Numbered from the stretch's first letter, positions 29,917-39,157 are shown. The stretch is DNA of 64,000 nt from Methylocystis sp. (GCA_020252485.1 JADCCX010000008.1:248001-312000); one strand, 5' to 3'. The notes: generated by a model not told the origin, from the sequence alone. Translations and numbers: made by a program.

Positions 29917-31977
29917 GTGTCACCGGTGGCGGCTCTTGAACCGGAAGCTTTTGTCTTCTCGCTGGCTGCGGCGGGATTGGCCGCCATAGGACTCTGCATC
30001 TGGCTCGTTCGGGACGCTTTCGCCGCCCGCCGCCGCTTTCAGGATCTGCAAATCCGCGCCGAGAAGCTGGCTGACAATCTTTTCGCCATCACGGAGACGG
30101 TTGAGCACCAGCGAGAGCTGATCGAGAGCCAGGATGATCTGGTCGTGCGGCGCGATCTCTCCGGCGCCATCCGCATGGTGAACCGGGCTTTCGCCAAGGC
30201 GGCCGGGTTGAGCACGCCCGATCTCATTGGTTCGGCTTTCGACTTCCCGGGCGAGCGTACGACGGTCCTGACGGCTGACAACACGCCGGGGCGCTACGAC
30301 CAACTGATCAAGCACGACGGCGCCGAGCACTGGGTCGCCTGGTCCGTCGTCCCTATCCATGACCGGGAGGGGGAACTGATCGAGCATTACGCTGTCGGCC
30401 GCGACATCACCGAGCGCCGCCGCGCCGAGGCGGCGAACGAAGCCAAATCGCGTTTCCTGGCGACCGTCAGCCACGAAGTGCGCACGCCTCTCAATGGCGT
30501 GCTGGGCATGACAGACCTGCTCCTCGACACGCCGCTCGAACCTGAACAGACGACCTATGTCAGAGCGATCAAGACCTCCGGCGAGGCGCTGCTGTCGCTG
30601 ATCGACGAAATCCTCAACTTCTCGAAGATCGAGGCGGGAAAGGCGGATCTCGCGTCTGAATCCTTCGATCTCCATCAGATCGCCGAAAGCGTCATTGAAC
30701 TTCTGGCGCCCCGCGCCCAGGGCAAGGGCATCGAGATCGCGCTGTCCATCGATCGCTCCGTACCCCGCCGCGTTGTCGGCGACGGCGCGCGGGTCAGGCA
30801 GGTCCTGATCAATCTTGCCGGCAACGCGGTCAAATTCACCGACAACGGCGGGGTAGGTCTCAGCCTGTCCTGCGACCTCAACGCCATTGTCTTCTCGATC
30901 AGCGATACCGGACCTGGCATTGCGGCAGACAAACTCGAGGCGATTTTCGGCGAGTTCGAGCAGATCGACGGCACGGGCAGCCACAATGAAGGCACCGGGC
31001 TCGGCCTCGCCATTTCGCGCAAGCTCGCGACCCGCATGGGGGGCTCCATCAAGGTCGAAAGCCTGCCCGGCGCCGGCTCATCCTTCGAACTGCGCCTGCC
31101 GCTGCGCGTTGCGGCCGGCGGCGCGCCCGATTCGCCTCAGGATCTGGCGCTCGACGGCCAGACGGCGCTTATCGTCGCGAACGGGCCGTTCGAAGGCCGC
31201 TTCCTGGCGGATCGCCTGCGCGAACTGGGCGTCGCGGTGCATCTCGTCAGCCATTGCCATGCGGCCCTCGCGGAGCTCGCCCAGACGCGCTTCGACATCG
31301 CCATCATGGATTGCGGCCTGGGGCAGGATGAATCGCGCAATCTCGCGCAGGTCGCCCGCAATGCCGGGGTGAAGCAGCGGATCGTGCTGCTCTCCCCCTA
31401 CGAGCGGCGCAACTTTGGTCCGCCCGCAGAGGCGGGTTTCGACTCGTACCTCGTCAAGCCGGTCAGGCCCCGGTCGCTTTTCTCGAGGCTTCAGGAATCG
31501 ACCCCGCCCGTCCAGCTCGCCTCGGTCGCCCGGCTGGAGGAGCCGCCCGTCCTGCAGACGAATCTTTCGATCCTGATGGCGGAAGACAACGCCATCAATG
31601 CGATGCTCGCCACGCGCATTCTGGAGAAGCACGGTGCAATCGTGACCCATGTCCGCGACGGCGCGTCGGCGCTGGCCGCAGCGCTTGCCTCCATGGATGG
31701 AACCGGCCAGAAATTCGATGCCGCCATGCTGGATGTCCGGATGCCCGGCATGGACGGCAAACAGGTGGTCGAGCACATCCGCGCGGTGGAAGAGGCAGCG
31801 CATCAGGAGCCGATGCTGATTGCCGCCGTCACGGCGAATGTCTTTGCCGAGGACCGCGCCGCCTGCCTTGCTGCAGGATTCGATATGTTTATCCCCAAGC
31901 CGATGGAAACCTCGGTCGTCACGTCATTCCTGAGCGACGCTTCCCGCCGCAAGGAGCGCATGGGCGAAGCCGCCTAG
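29917..31977 (+). CDS. Hybrid sensor histidine kinase / response regulator
   Basis: 686 residues from GTG 29917; a GTG at 29926 fits the GGGGGAG site slightly better. One N-terminal transmembrane helix (residues ~10-32), a coiled coil, then PAS (LVVRRDLSGAIRMVNRAF to GRDITERRRAEAANEAKSRF). HisKA follows with VSHEVRTPLNGVLGM (His ~184), then HATPase with NLAGNAVKFTDNG, DTGPGIAADKLEAIF and GTGLGLAISRKLATRMGG. Two receiver-like modules come next. The first is weak (FDIAIMDCGLGQDESRN, VLLSPYERRNFGP). The second is complete, with ILMAEDNAINAMLATRILEK and phospho-Asp in AAMLDVRMPGMDGKQ (~605). The signal is unknown. It has its own hairpin downstream. Confidence 0.93.
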   Translation: MSPVAALEPEAFVFSLAAAGLAAIGLCIWLVRDAFAARRRFQDLQIRAEKLADNLFAITETVEHQRELIESQDDLVVRRDLSGAIRMVNRAFAKAAGLSTPDLIGSAFDFPGERTTVLTADNTPGRYDQLIKHDGAEHWVAWSVVPIHDREGELIEHYAVGRDITERRRAEAANEAKSRFLATVSHEVRTPLNGVLGMTDLLLDTPLEPEQTTYVRAIKTSGEALLSLIDEILNFSKIEAGKADLASESFDLHQIAESVIELLAPRAQGKGIEIALSIDRSVPRRVVGDGARVRQVLINLAGNAVKFTDNGGVGLSLSCDLNAIVFSISDTGPGIAADKLEAIFGEFEQIDGTGSHNEGTGLGLAISRKLATRMGGSIKVESLPGAGSSFELRLPLRVAAGGAPDSPQDLALDGQTALIVANGPFEGRFLADRLRELGVAVHLVSHCHAALAELAQTRFDIAIMDCGLGQDESRNLAQVARNAGVKQRIVLLSPYERRNFGPPAEAGFDSYLVKPVRPRSLFSRLQESTPPVQLASVARLEEPPVLQTNLSILMAEDNAINAMLATRILEKHGAIVTHVRDGASALAAALASMDGTGQKFDAAMLDVRMPGMDGKQVVEHIRAVEEAAHQEPMLIAAVTANVFAEDRAACLAAGFDMFIPKPMETSVVTSFLSDASRRKERMGEAA

Positions 31978-31995
31978 GACGCAAACCCATAAACG

Positions 31996-32013
31996 AAGGG
32001 CGTTCTCGCCCTT
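31996..32013 (+). terminator. Hairpin after the hybrid kinase gene
   Basis: AAGGGCG, loop TTCT, CGCCCTT (31996-32013), 18 bases past the stop. The T-run is broken (GCCGTTCTC), so strength is uncertain. Confidence 0.45.
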
Positions 32014-32107
32014 GCCGTTCTCATTCCGGGCATTTTGTGCTTTCGTCACAATTCTGTTGATGAATCAGGGTTCTTCCATGCGGCATGGAAGACGGCAAAG
32101 GTGATTC

Positions 32108-33067
32108 ATGCACGTGGCGGTAAGCAACGGCCTGCGCAAGATGTTCCAGACCATGCGTCCGATCATGGTCCCGCCCGCTGGCGTGCCGCCCCACCGCCGC
32201 AAGCTCGGCAGCGATCAGGTGCGCGATCCGCTGGGCCTGCCGATCGTGCTTGGCCGGCTCGGCCAGCTTGAACTGAGGCTGGCGACGACGAGGCGGGAGA
32301 TCCGCCAGGCGCAGCGCCTGCGCTACAATGTGTTTTTCGAAGAAGGTCCCGCCACGGTGCCGGCGCATCTGCGCCTGCTGCGCCGCGACAAGGACGCCTT
32401 CGACCGTGTCTGCGACCATCTGCTGGTGATCGACCATACGCCCGAGCAGGGACCCCTCAAGGCGAATGTACTCCGGCATCGCGGCGGGCGCGTTGTCGGC
32501 ACCTACCGGCTGCTCAGGCAGGATGTGGCGATGGCCAATTTCGGTTTCTACACGTCAGGCGAGTTCGATGTGGCGACGCTGATCGCCCGCCATCCCGGCC
32601 GCCGCTTTCTGGAGCTTGGGCGCTCCTGCGTGCTCGCTCCCTATCGCAACAAGAAGACGGTTGAACTGCTCTGGCAGGGCATCTGGGCCTACGTGCTGCA
32701 TCATCGCATCGACGTGATGTTCGGCTGCGCCAGCCTGATGGGGACGCAACCGCAGAAACTGAAGCAGGAACTGGCCTTCCTCCACCATTTCGCCCGGCCC
32801 TTGCCGGAATGGAACGCCGGGGCCGTTCCCGGTCGGTTCACGCCGATGAATGTTCTTTCCCGTGAGGAGATCGACGAACGCCGCGCCCTCATCGCCCTGC
32901 CGCCGCTGATCAAGGGCTATCTCCGCCTGGGAGCAAAGATCGGCGATGGCGCCGTCATCGATCATCAGTTCGGCACGACGGATGTTCTGATCATACTGCG
33001 GGTCGAGGACATCGAGCCCCGCTACATCAGCTATTACGGCCCCGAAGCGAACCGTTACGCCGCCTGA
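32108..33067 (+). CDS. olsB: L-ornithine N-alpha-acyltransferase (ornithine lipid synthesis)
   Basis: 319 residues. OlsB moves a 3-hydroxyacyl chain from acyl carrier protein to ornithine, making the lyso-ornithine lipid that OlsA completes. GNAT-fold sequence: REIRQAQRLRYNVFFEEGPA, GRVVGTYRLLRQDVAMANFG, FLELGRSCVLAPYRNKKTVE and FGCASLMGTQPQKLKQELAF, which I recognise from rhizobial OlsB. The length fits. It converges on pmtA with stop codons touching in a shared TGATCA. olsA is not in this window. Ornithine lipids replace phospholipids in phosphate-poor conditions in many rhizobia, so phosphate control is possible, but no Pho box was recognised. Confidence 0.9.
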   Translation: MHVAVSNGLRKMFQTMRPIMVPPAGVPPHRRKLGSDQVRDPLGLPIVLGRLGQLELRLATTRREIRQAQRLRYNVFFEEGPATVPAHLRLLRRDKDAFDRVCDHLLVIDHTPEQGPLKANVLRHRGGRVVGTYRLLRQDVAMANFGFYTSGEFDVATLIARHPGRRFLELGRSCVLAPYRNKKTVELLWQGIWAYVLHHRIDVMFGCASLMGTQPQKLKQELAFLHHFARPLPEWNAGAVPGRFTPMNVLSREEIDERRALIALPPLIKGYLRLGAKIGDGAVIDHQFGTTDVLIILRVEDIEPRYISYYGPEANRYAA

Positions 33068-33688
33068 TCAGACGGTGGGCCGCCGGTAGGTCCAGACCCG
33101 CGCTGGCGGCAGATTCTTCCAGATGCGGCGCGACACATTGGCGGTGAAACCCGGCGCCAGCGGAATCGGCGACGGATTCATGTAGGTGAACTGAACGAAG
33201 GGGCTGCCCGGGAGCATCACATTGAATGCCGCCTGCAGCAATCGCGCCCGCTCCTTCTCGGGCCGCGTCAGCAGCGGCAAACTGGAGACGATGGCGCTGA
33301 TCGGCTCGCTGACATGCGGCCGAAGCGTATCCATCAGGCTATAGGCATCGCCCTGGATGATGTTCACCAGCGGAAACCGTTGCTTCAGCAACTTCACGAA
33401 ATCCGTGCTGTATTCGACGAGATAAAGGCGTTTCGGGTCGATGCCCCGCGCCAGAAGAGCCTGGGTCACGGGACCGGTTCCGGGTCCGAGCTCCACGATC
33501 GGCCCGGGAATAACCGGGTCGATGCTGGCGGCCATCCGGGCGGCCAGGACTTTTCCCGAAGGCGCGACGGCGCCCGTTTTCAGGGGATTTTCGAGCCAGG
33601 ACTTGAGGAAACGCGCCTCGTCATCGAGATCGATCTCCTTTTTCTTCGCATTCTTGAAGGTAAAAGGCTTTCGGACGGGATCAAGCAA
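33068..33688 (-). CDS. pmtA: Phosphatidylethanolamine N-methyltransferase-type enzyme
   Basis: 206 residues from a TTG at 33688; the start is uncertain because no ATG is in frame nearby. The sequence shows RFLKSWLENPLKTGAVAPSG, PIVELGPGTGPVTQALLARG (SAM motif) and ISAIVSSLPLLTRPEKERAR, typical of the Rhizobium/Sinorhizobium-type PmtA that methylates phosphatidylethanolamine three times to phosphatidylcholine. KsgA-like rRNA methylases share the SAM motif, but the SSLPLL stretch favours PmtA. It is convergent with olsB, so two membrane-lipid genes lie side by side. Confidence 0.82.
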   Translation of the reverse strand: MLDPVRKPFTFKNAKKKEIDLDDEARFLKSWLENPLKTGAVAPSGKVLAARMAASIDPVIPGPIVELGPGTGPVTQALLARGIDPKRLYLVEYSTDFVKLLKQRFPLVNIIQGDAYSLMDTLRPHVSEPISAIVSSLPLLTRPEKERARLLQAAFNVMLPGSPFVQFTYMNPSPIPLAPGFTANVSRRIWKNLPPARVWTYRRPTV

Positions 33689-34026
33689 CGCCGGTACGCT
33701 CCGCAGTGAAGATGCTGGATTGGAGCCTTAGACACAATCCGGAACGTTTGTCACGGCGCAGTGCAACACTGTTGGGTCGGGCCGGGCCCAGGATGACGCG
33801 CATCAGGCCAGGTTCTCGCCATGATCGGATTGCGGCTTTGCCATATTTCGGGGCCTCACCTTCGCCGCATCTGCGTGAATCGACTCCGGGACTCTCAAGG
33901 CGGCAAACCCACAGACTTGATCGGGACGGCACTCTATGTCTTTACGTAAGGCACGGAACATGATGCAAGGAACATGCCGTAACTTCCCGTCCCGCGTCTC
34001 ACGGCAAAAGGAACACACTTCACTCC
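33689..34026. other. Intergenic region upstream of rpoN
   Basis: 338 bases between the divergent pmtA and rpoN genes. Small frames exist but have no recognisable product, and no clear promoter hexamers, hairpin or RNA gene was found. Confidence 0.3.
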
Positions 34027-35565
34027 ATGGCATTTGGGCCCCGCCTCGAATTTCGTCAGACCCAATCGCTGGTGATGACGCCGCAACTGCTGCAGGCGAT
34101 CAAGCTCCTGCAATTGTCGACGGTGGAGCTGGCGAGCTACGTGGAGGCCGAGCTGGAGCGGAATCCCCTGCTCGAACGCCGGGAGAATCCCGACGACGGC
34201 CCCATCGCCCCGCCGGACATCATGGCCGAGAGCCGCCCGGAGCGCGAAGAGGGCGATTGGGCCAGCGACGAAATGAGGGTGGACCGCGCCGCAGCCGAGT
34301 CTGACCTCGGCACCGACCTTGGCAACGCCTTTCCGGATGACGCCTCTGCGCCGCCGGCGCCCCGCTCCGTCCAGCAGGAGGGCCCGACGCTGCCCTCGCT
34401 TGACGGCGGTGCGCGCGGCGTGAAGGGAGGCTCCTTCGAGGAAGGCGACGGCGGGCTCGAGGGCTTCGCTGCCGATGGCCTCACGCTTCACGGCCATCTC
34501 GAGAACCAGACGCTGCCGATGCTCGCGACTGCCCCCGACCGGGCGATCGCGATGGCGCTCATCGACGCCATCGACGATGCCGGCTATCTGACCGAGCCCC
34601 TGGATGCGATCGCCGCCAGGCTTGGCGCCGATATCGAGGACGCCGAGGAAATCCTGCGGCTGATCCAGAAAGGCGAACCGACGGGCGTCGGAGCGCGTTC
34701 TTTGGCGGAATGCCTGACGCTGCAGCTCAAGGAGCAGGACCGGTTCGATCCCGCGATGGCGATCCTTGTCGACAATCTGGGGTTCTTGGCGAAGCGGGAT
34801 TTCCAGCAGCTGAAACGCCTCTGCCGCGTCGACGACGAGGATCTGGCCGATATGGTCAACGAAATCCGGCGTCTCGATCCGAAGCCCGGCCTGATCTTCG
34901 GCGGCAGCCCGGCCCAGACGATCGTTCCGGATGTCTTCGTCCGCTCCGCGCCGGACGGGAGCTGGGCCGTGGAGCTCAACAGCGACGCGCTGCCCCGGGT
35001 GATCGCCAACAAGAGCTATTACGCCCGCGTTTCGCGCATCAAGGATGCCGCCAGCAAGAACTTCATCGACGAAGCCTGGGCAACGGCGAACTGGCTGACC
35101 CGCAGCCTCGAGCAACGCGCCAAGACCATCCTCAAGGTCGCCAGCGAAATCGTGCGCCAGCAGGACGCCTTCTTCATCCACGGCGTTCAGCACCTGCGGC
35201 CGCTGAACCTCAAGATGATCGCGGAGGCTGTTTCGCTGCACGAATCGACCATTTCCCGTGTGACGTCGAACAAGCACATGGCGACGCCGCGCGGCCTTTT
35301 TGAAATGAAATACTTTTTTACGGCAGCCATCGCCGGCGCCTGCGGCGAGGACGCCCATTCGGCGGAGGCCGTGCGCTTCAGAATTCGCCAGCTGATCGAG
35401 TCGGAAAGCCCGGCTGAAGTTCTGTCGGATGATGCCCTGGTGACGGCCTTGAAATCGCAAGGCGTTGATATCGCACGCAGAACGGTCGCGAAATATCGCG
35501 AAGCCATGCGCATCCCCTCCTCCGCGCTGCGGCGTCGGGAGAAGAAGGCCTTCGCTCCGCGTTGA
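34027..35565 (+). CDS. rpoN: RNA polymerase sigma-54 factor
   Basis: 512 residues. Region I begins MAFGPRLEFRQTQSLVMTPQ, LLQAIKLLQLSTVELASYVE, the activator-interaction part. An acidic region II (about residues 55-125) follows. The core-binding and HTH domains come next (LHESTISRVTSNKHMATPRG), and the C-terminus carries the RpoN box ARRTVAKYREAMRIPSSALR that reads the -24 element. Sigma-54 serves nitrogen, C4-dicarboxylate and other enhancer-driven genes. It heads the classical rpoN-hpf-ptsN cluster; lptB, often upstream, is replaced by olsB-pmtA. Confidence 0.97.
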   Translation: MAFGPRLEFRQTQSLVMTPQLLQAIKLLQLSTVELASYVEAELERNPLLERRENPDDGPIAPPDIMAESRPEREEGDWASDEMRVDRAAAESDLGTDLGNAFPDDASAPPAPRSVQQEGPTLPSLDGGARGVKGGSFEEGDGGLEGFAADGLTLHGHLENQTLPMLATAPDRAIAMALIDAIDDAGYLTEPLDAIAARLGADIEDAEEILRLIQKGEPTGVGARSLAECLTLQLKEQDRFDPAMAILVDNLGFLAKRDFQQLKRLCRVDDEDLADMVNEIRRLDPKPGLIFGGSPAQTIVPDVFVRSAPDGSWAVELNSDALPRVIANKSYYARVSRIKDAASKNFIDEAWATANWLTRSLEQRAKTILKVASEIVRQQDAFFIHGVQHLRPLNLKMIAEAVSLHESTISRVTSNKHMATPRGLFEMKYFFTAAIAGACGEDAHSAEAVRFRIRQLIESESPAEVLSDDALVTALKSQGVDIARRTVAKYREAMRIPSSALRRREKKAFAPR

Positions 35566-35590
35566 CACCGGGCCGCACGACTCCTACGAT
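35562..35590 (+). promoter_or_regulatory. Promoter for hpf overlapping the rpoN stop
   Basis: TTGACA (35562-35567), 17-base spacer, TACGAT (35585-35590). Four of six -10 bases match and the -35 is perfect. The rpoN TGA (35563-35565) lies inside the -35 box, so hpf-ptsN could be expressed separately from rpoN. Confidence 0.65.
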
Positions 35591-35653
35591 TCAAGTGCCC
35601 AAGCCGCCCCGTGCCGCGGGGCCGCTTGGCCCAACAGGCGAAGGAGGAAGCCT

Positions 35654-36259
35654 ATGCTTCAGCGCGCGTCAGACGTTCGCGTTTCCGGTAAAAATCTTGA
35701 CATCGGTCCAAACCTGCGAGGGCAGGCGGAAGAACGGATCCATGATGCGGTTTCGAAGTATTTCGATGGCGGCTTCCGCAGCCGGGTAACGGTTGAAAAG
35801 GAAGGCACGGGCTTTCGCGCGGATTGCACGGTTCATCTCGATACCGGCGCGGTGATGCATGTTTCCGGCAGCGCCCATGACGCCTATTCGAGCGTCAGCC
35901 AGGCCGTCGAGCGAATCGGCAAGCAAATGCGCCGCGACAAGCGAAAGCGCACGGCTTACGCCAATGGCTCCGCCGATTTGGCGATGTCCCCAGACAATGC
36001 AACTCCAGCGCTCGATCCATCCGACAAACAAATTGAAACGGTTGAAGAAGCTGATAGAGGGACTACTTCCATGCCTATCGTGGCTGAGCGGGTTGATCGT
36101 CTGGAGACGATGTCCCTGAACGAAGCCATCGAGAAAGTGGAGAAAGACAAGCTTGCAAATTATGTCTTCCGCAACAGGGGAACAGATAGACTGAACATAC
36201 TCCACGAGCGGGCGGATGGTGCAATCGGCTGGATTGATGTGGTCGATAGCCGCCCCTGA
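35654..36259 (+). CDS. hpf: Ribosome hibernation promoting factor, long form
   Basis: 201 residues from ATG 35654 with AAGGAGG six bases upstream. The N-terminal S30AE/YfiA domain (MLQRASDVRVSGKNLDIGPN to MRRDKRKRTAYANG) sits in the 30S decoding centre. A charged linker (~residues 105-145) leads to the C-terminal dimerising domain (VAERVDRLETMSLNEAIEKV, YVFRNRGTDRLNILHERADG). The long form alone makes 100S ribosome dimers in stationary phase. The conserved place after rpoN and its own strong promoter support the call. Confidence 0.95.
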   Translation: MLQRASDVRVSGKNLDIGPNLRGQAEERIHDAVSKYFDGGFRSRVTVEKEGTGFRADCTVHLDTGAVMHVSGSAHDAYSSVSQAVERIGKQMRRDKRKRTAYANGSADLAMSPDNATPALDPSDKQIETVEEADRGTTSMPIVAERVDRLETMSLNEAIEKVEKDKLANYVFRNRGTDRLNILHERADGAIGWIDVVDSRP

Positions 36260-36346
36260 ACGCGATAACCCGTAACTTCGATTTTGGTGCGCGTCTTGCC
36301 TTTGTGAAAGGGTCAGGAACATGCGCGCAGAGAAGGCAACCAGAAA

Positions 36347-36814
36347 ATGTCTTTGTTCGATATCCTGCCGATCGAAGGTGTGATGCCGACCGTTCGCGTC
36401 AGCCACAAGAAGGCGTTGCTGGAAGCGATCGCCGAACAGGCAGGCCGGATGACGTTGATCGCTCCGCGTGTGATCTTCGATACGCTGCTGCAGCGCGAGC
36501 GCCTGGGATCGACCGGCATCGGCGGCGGCATTGCGATTCCGCATGGCAAGTTCGATGGGCTGGACCGGCTGGTGGGCCTTTTCGCGCGCGTGGAGAAGCC
36601 GATCGCCTTTGATTCGCTCGACGGCGAGCCGGTCGATCTCGTGTTCGTCCTGATGGCGCCCGAAAGTGCTGGCGCTGATCATCTCAAGGGCCTCGCGAAG
36701 GTCGCGCGCGCCCTTCGCAACCCTGCGACGACGGCGAAACTGCGGGCGACCCGCGATGCCGACGCGATCCATGCGCTGCTGACGCAATCGGTCGAGACCT
36801 CGAAGGCCGCCTGA
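36347..36814 (+). CDS. ptsN: PTS-type regulatory protein EIIA-Ntr
   Basis: 155 residues of the PTS EIIA-2 fold (MSLFDILPIEGVMPTVRVSH). The phosphorylated histidine lies in GGGIAIPHGKFDGLDRLVGL (~residue 66). Further family sequence: LDGEPVDLVFVLMAPESAGA and HLKGLAKVARALRNP. EIIA-Ntr is the end of the nitrogen-PTS phosphorelay and tunes potassium transport and stringent responses. It is third in rpoN-hpf-ptsN. Its stop touches the stop of glk in a TGATCA. A potassium importer gene (kup) lies in the same window, but far away. Confidence 0.95.
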   Translation: MSLFDILPIEGVMPTVRVSHKKALLEAIAEQAGRMTLIAPRVIFDTLLQRERLGSTGIGGGIAIPHGKFDGLDRLVGLFARVEKPIAFDSLDGEPVDLVFVLMAPESAGADHLKGLAKVARALRNPATTAKLRATRDADAIHALLTQSVETSKAA

Positions 36815-37834
36815 TCAGGAAACCCACACCCGGGATGCGTAGCCGATCCCGAAGCGCAGCGGATCTTCGCCGATGCCGGCAAGGCCCTTCAGGGCCGGGT
36901 CAGGCCGCGTGATCAGGCTGACAGGCGCCCCCTGCAGGAACTGGGCTCTGCCGCCGCCCCCCACGAACTCCGCCCGAAAGGCAGCGGGCTCGATCAGCCG
37001 CTGCAGGCGCGGCGCGATGCCGCCGCCGATGAAGACCCCGCCGCGGGCCCCCAGCGCCAGGGCCATGTCTCCCGCGAAGCGCGCCAGCAACGCCAGAAAC
37101 ATCCGGATCGCCGCCGCGGCCGTCTGGTCCTGCCCTGCCAGGCCAAGCTCCGTCACCCGCGAAGGGCTGTCGTCGCCGGAAGCGGCGCCGCCGGCGCTGG
37201 CGCCGACCGCCCGATAGAGCCGGCTGAGACCTCGGCCGGACAGCAGATCCTCTGCGGAGAACCGGCTCTCTCCGAGATGGGGCCAGAAGGCCGCATCGAC
37301 AGCGGTCTGCGGGCCGATGCCGGCATGGCCTCCTTCGCTGGCCACCGGCAACCAGCGTTCGCCATGGCGCAGCAACGCCGCCACGCCAAGGCCCGTGCCG
37401 GGCCCGATAACCAGGAGCGGCGCACCGATCAACGGCTCCCCGTCCATGATCGGCGTGGAATCGGCGGGTTCGAGCAGCGGCAGCGTCAGGGCCAGCGCCT
37501 CGAAATCGTTCAGCATCAGGCCCTGCGCGAGGTTGAGCCGCCGGGCGAGGTCCGGCCCGTCGATCATCAGCCCCTGCCCTCCCGGTCTGGCATTAGTGAG
37601 CGTGACCTTGCGGTCGCGGATGGGGCCGGCCACGGCCAGCAGAAAGGATCGTGGGCGCGGGAAGCCGAAGCTTTCGATAGCGCGGAACACGGTTTCGGCG
37701 AAATCCTCGCCGCTGGCGGTGTCGAGCCGCCCGGTCGGCGATAAAGGAGCCCCTTTCTTAGGGACGATGGCGAACCGGGCATTGGTGCCGCCGACATCCG
37801 CCAGCAGAAGCGGATAGGGGAACATCGCACCCAT
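36815..37834 (-). CDS. glk: Glucokinase (Glk family)
   Basis: 339 residues. Glk phosphorylates glucose with ATP. ATP-site motif LLLADVGGTNARFAIVPKKG at the start, then LAVAGPIRDRKVTLTNA, LNDFEALALTLPLL, VIGPGTGLGVAALL, VASEGGHAGIGPQT and GGVFIGGGIAPRLQRLIEPA. These are the PF02685 glucokinase signatures rather than the ROK zinc-motif type. The ATG (37832-37834) lies three bases after the stop of the amine oxidase, so glk is the last gene of a three-gene operon. An ATG three codons in is an alternative start. Confidence 0.94.
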   Translation of the reverse strand: MGAMFPYPLLLADVGGTNARFAIVPKKGAPLSPTGRLDTASGEDFAETVFRAIESFGFPRPRSFLLAVAGPIRDRKVTLTNARPGGQGLMIDGPDLARRLNLAQGLMLNDFEALALTLPLLEPADSTPIMDGEPLIGAPLLVIGPGTGLGVAALLRHGERWLPVASEGGHAGIGPQTAVDAAFWPHLGESRFSAEDLLSGRGLSRLYRAVGASAGGAASGDDSPSRVTELGLAGQDQTAAAAIRMFLALLARFAGDMALALGARGGVFIGGGIAPRLQRLIEPAAFRAEFVGGGGRAQFLQGAPVSLITRPDPALKGLAGIGEDPLRFGIGYASRVWVS

Positions 37835-37837
37835 CGC

Positions 37838-39157
37838 TCACGTCAGGTTTCTGGGGCGCGCCTTGTGCGGCCTGCGCCCTCCGGGTTCGATCAGATCCGC
37901 CACCGACGGCAGATGACACCGGCTGGTCAGGAATCGGCGGATTTCGCTTGCGGCCCGCCTGCCTTCGAGCCAGGCGCCGCCGACCGTCCCCCATTGCTCG
38001 GTGCTCGTCGCTTCACCGGCGAACCAGATGCGTTCCGCCACCGGCGCCCGGAGCGCCAGGCGGGCCCTGGCCCGCCCCGGGCGCGCGACCGACCAGCCGC
38101 CCAGCGAGAGCGGGTCGCCGCTCCAGCGGCTGGCATAGAGCGGCTTCAGCGACCTGGCCGCATCGGAGCCGACCTGCAGATCCAGCCAGTCGGCAACCAC
38201 CTCCGCCATGGCGTCGATCCCCGCCGCCGCCAGCTGCCGCGCTTCCTCGCCCCCGAAATCCGCGAAATGGACGCCTCGCCCACCGCCTCCGGCGAGCATG
38301 TAGAAGGAGCGGCTCCGGTCGTTCAGCAGGATGACGGCGCGGTCACGATCCTCGCGGAAAGGATCGTCGCCCAGCGTGAAGACAAGCCTCTCATAGGCTC
38401 CGTGCGGAAGATCATGCGCCGCCTCCATATGGCTCTCCGGCAGGCCGGGTTCGATGGCGATCGAGCCATTGGCGATCAGCGTGGTGGGAATCGTGAGCAG
38501 CACGGCGCGGGCGCTGACATCGCCTGCGGAGGCGCCAACGACGACGCCTTGCGGGCTTTGCCGTATGCTGGTGACGGTAACGCCCAGGCGAGGCGAAACG
38601 CTGCTCGCCGCCGCAGCCACTAGGGCGCCGAATCCGCCTTCGACGAAGCGGTCTTCGCTGTCGAGCGCGTTCGAGAAATCCTCCACGCTGATATTGGCGA
38701 GCGCGGTTCCGCAGGCGTGGTTGCCGTGCAGCTCCCCGGCAAGCACCTGCCAGCGATCGTGGCGATCCACCGCGAGATCAGCCGCCGCATCCGGCTGGTC
38801 GGCGGCGAGCCGGATGATGGCGCGGTCGATCTTGCGCCAGGCGCGCCAGAGCCGCATCTGGCCCCAGATGCCGAGGATCTCGTCGCCATCGATGATGATC
38901 GGCCATTTGTCAGCCGAATTCAGCGCAATGCCCAGCCGCTTCGCCTCACGCGTCAGCGGATTGGCCCGGCTTGCGTGGAGCCAATGGGCTCCAATGTCGA
39001 TGCCCCTGCGGCGGCCGATATTGACCGTCAGCGAGCGCCCGCCGATGCGGTCGCGCGCTTCCAGATGCAGGATCGTCAGGCCGCTGTCGGCGAGCGCCAG
39101 CGCAGCGGCGAGACCCGCAGGCCCCGCACCGACGATGACGACATCCGCCTCGGTCAT
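37838..39157 (-). CDS. FAD-dependent amine oxidase
   Basis: 439 residues from ATG 39157; the frame continues upstream through non-native sequence. The dinucleotide fold reads ADVVIVGAGPAGLAAALALA, followed by LEARDRIGGRSLTV, IGAHWLHASRANP and the C-terminal ERIWFAGEATSTEQWGTVGG, AWLEGRRAASEIRRFL. This is the flavin monoamine/polyamine oxidase pattern; the W near the active site and GIDIGAHWLH fit. The substrate is unknown. It lies between the NDUFA9-like gene (10 bases upstream) and glk (three bases downstream), an odd metabolic trio. Confidence 0.92.
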   Translation of the reverse strand: MTEADVVIVGAGPAGLAAALALADSGLTILHLEARDRIGGRSLTVNIGRRRGIDIGAHWLHASRANPLTREAKRLGIALNSADKWPIIIDGDEILGIWGQMRLWRAWRKIDRAIIRLAADQPDAAADLAVDRHDRWQVLAGELHGNHACGTALANISVEDFSNALDSEDRFVEGGFGALVAAAASSVSPRLGVTVTSIRQSPQGVVVGASAGDVSARAVLLTIPTTLIANGSIAIEPGLPESHMEAAHDLPHGAYERLVFTLGDDPFREDRDRAVILLNDRSRSFYMLAGGGGRGVHFADFGGEEARQLAAAGIDAMAEVVADWLDLQVGSDAARSLKPLYASRWSGDPLSLGGWSVARPGRARARLALRAPVAERIWFAGEATSTEQWGTVGGAWLEGRRAASEIRRFLTSRCHLPSVADLIEPGGRRPHKARPRNLT

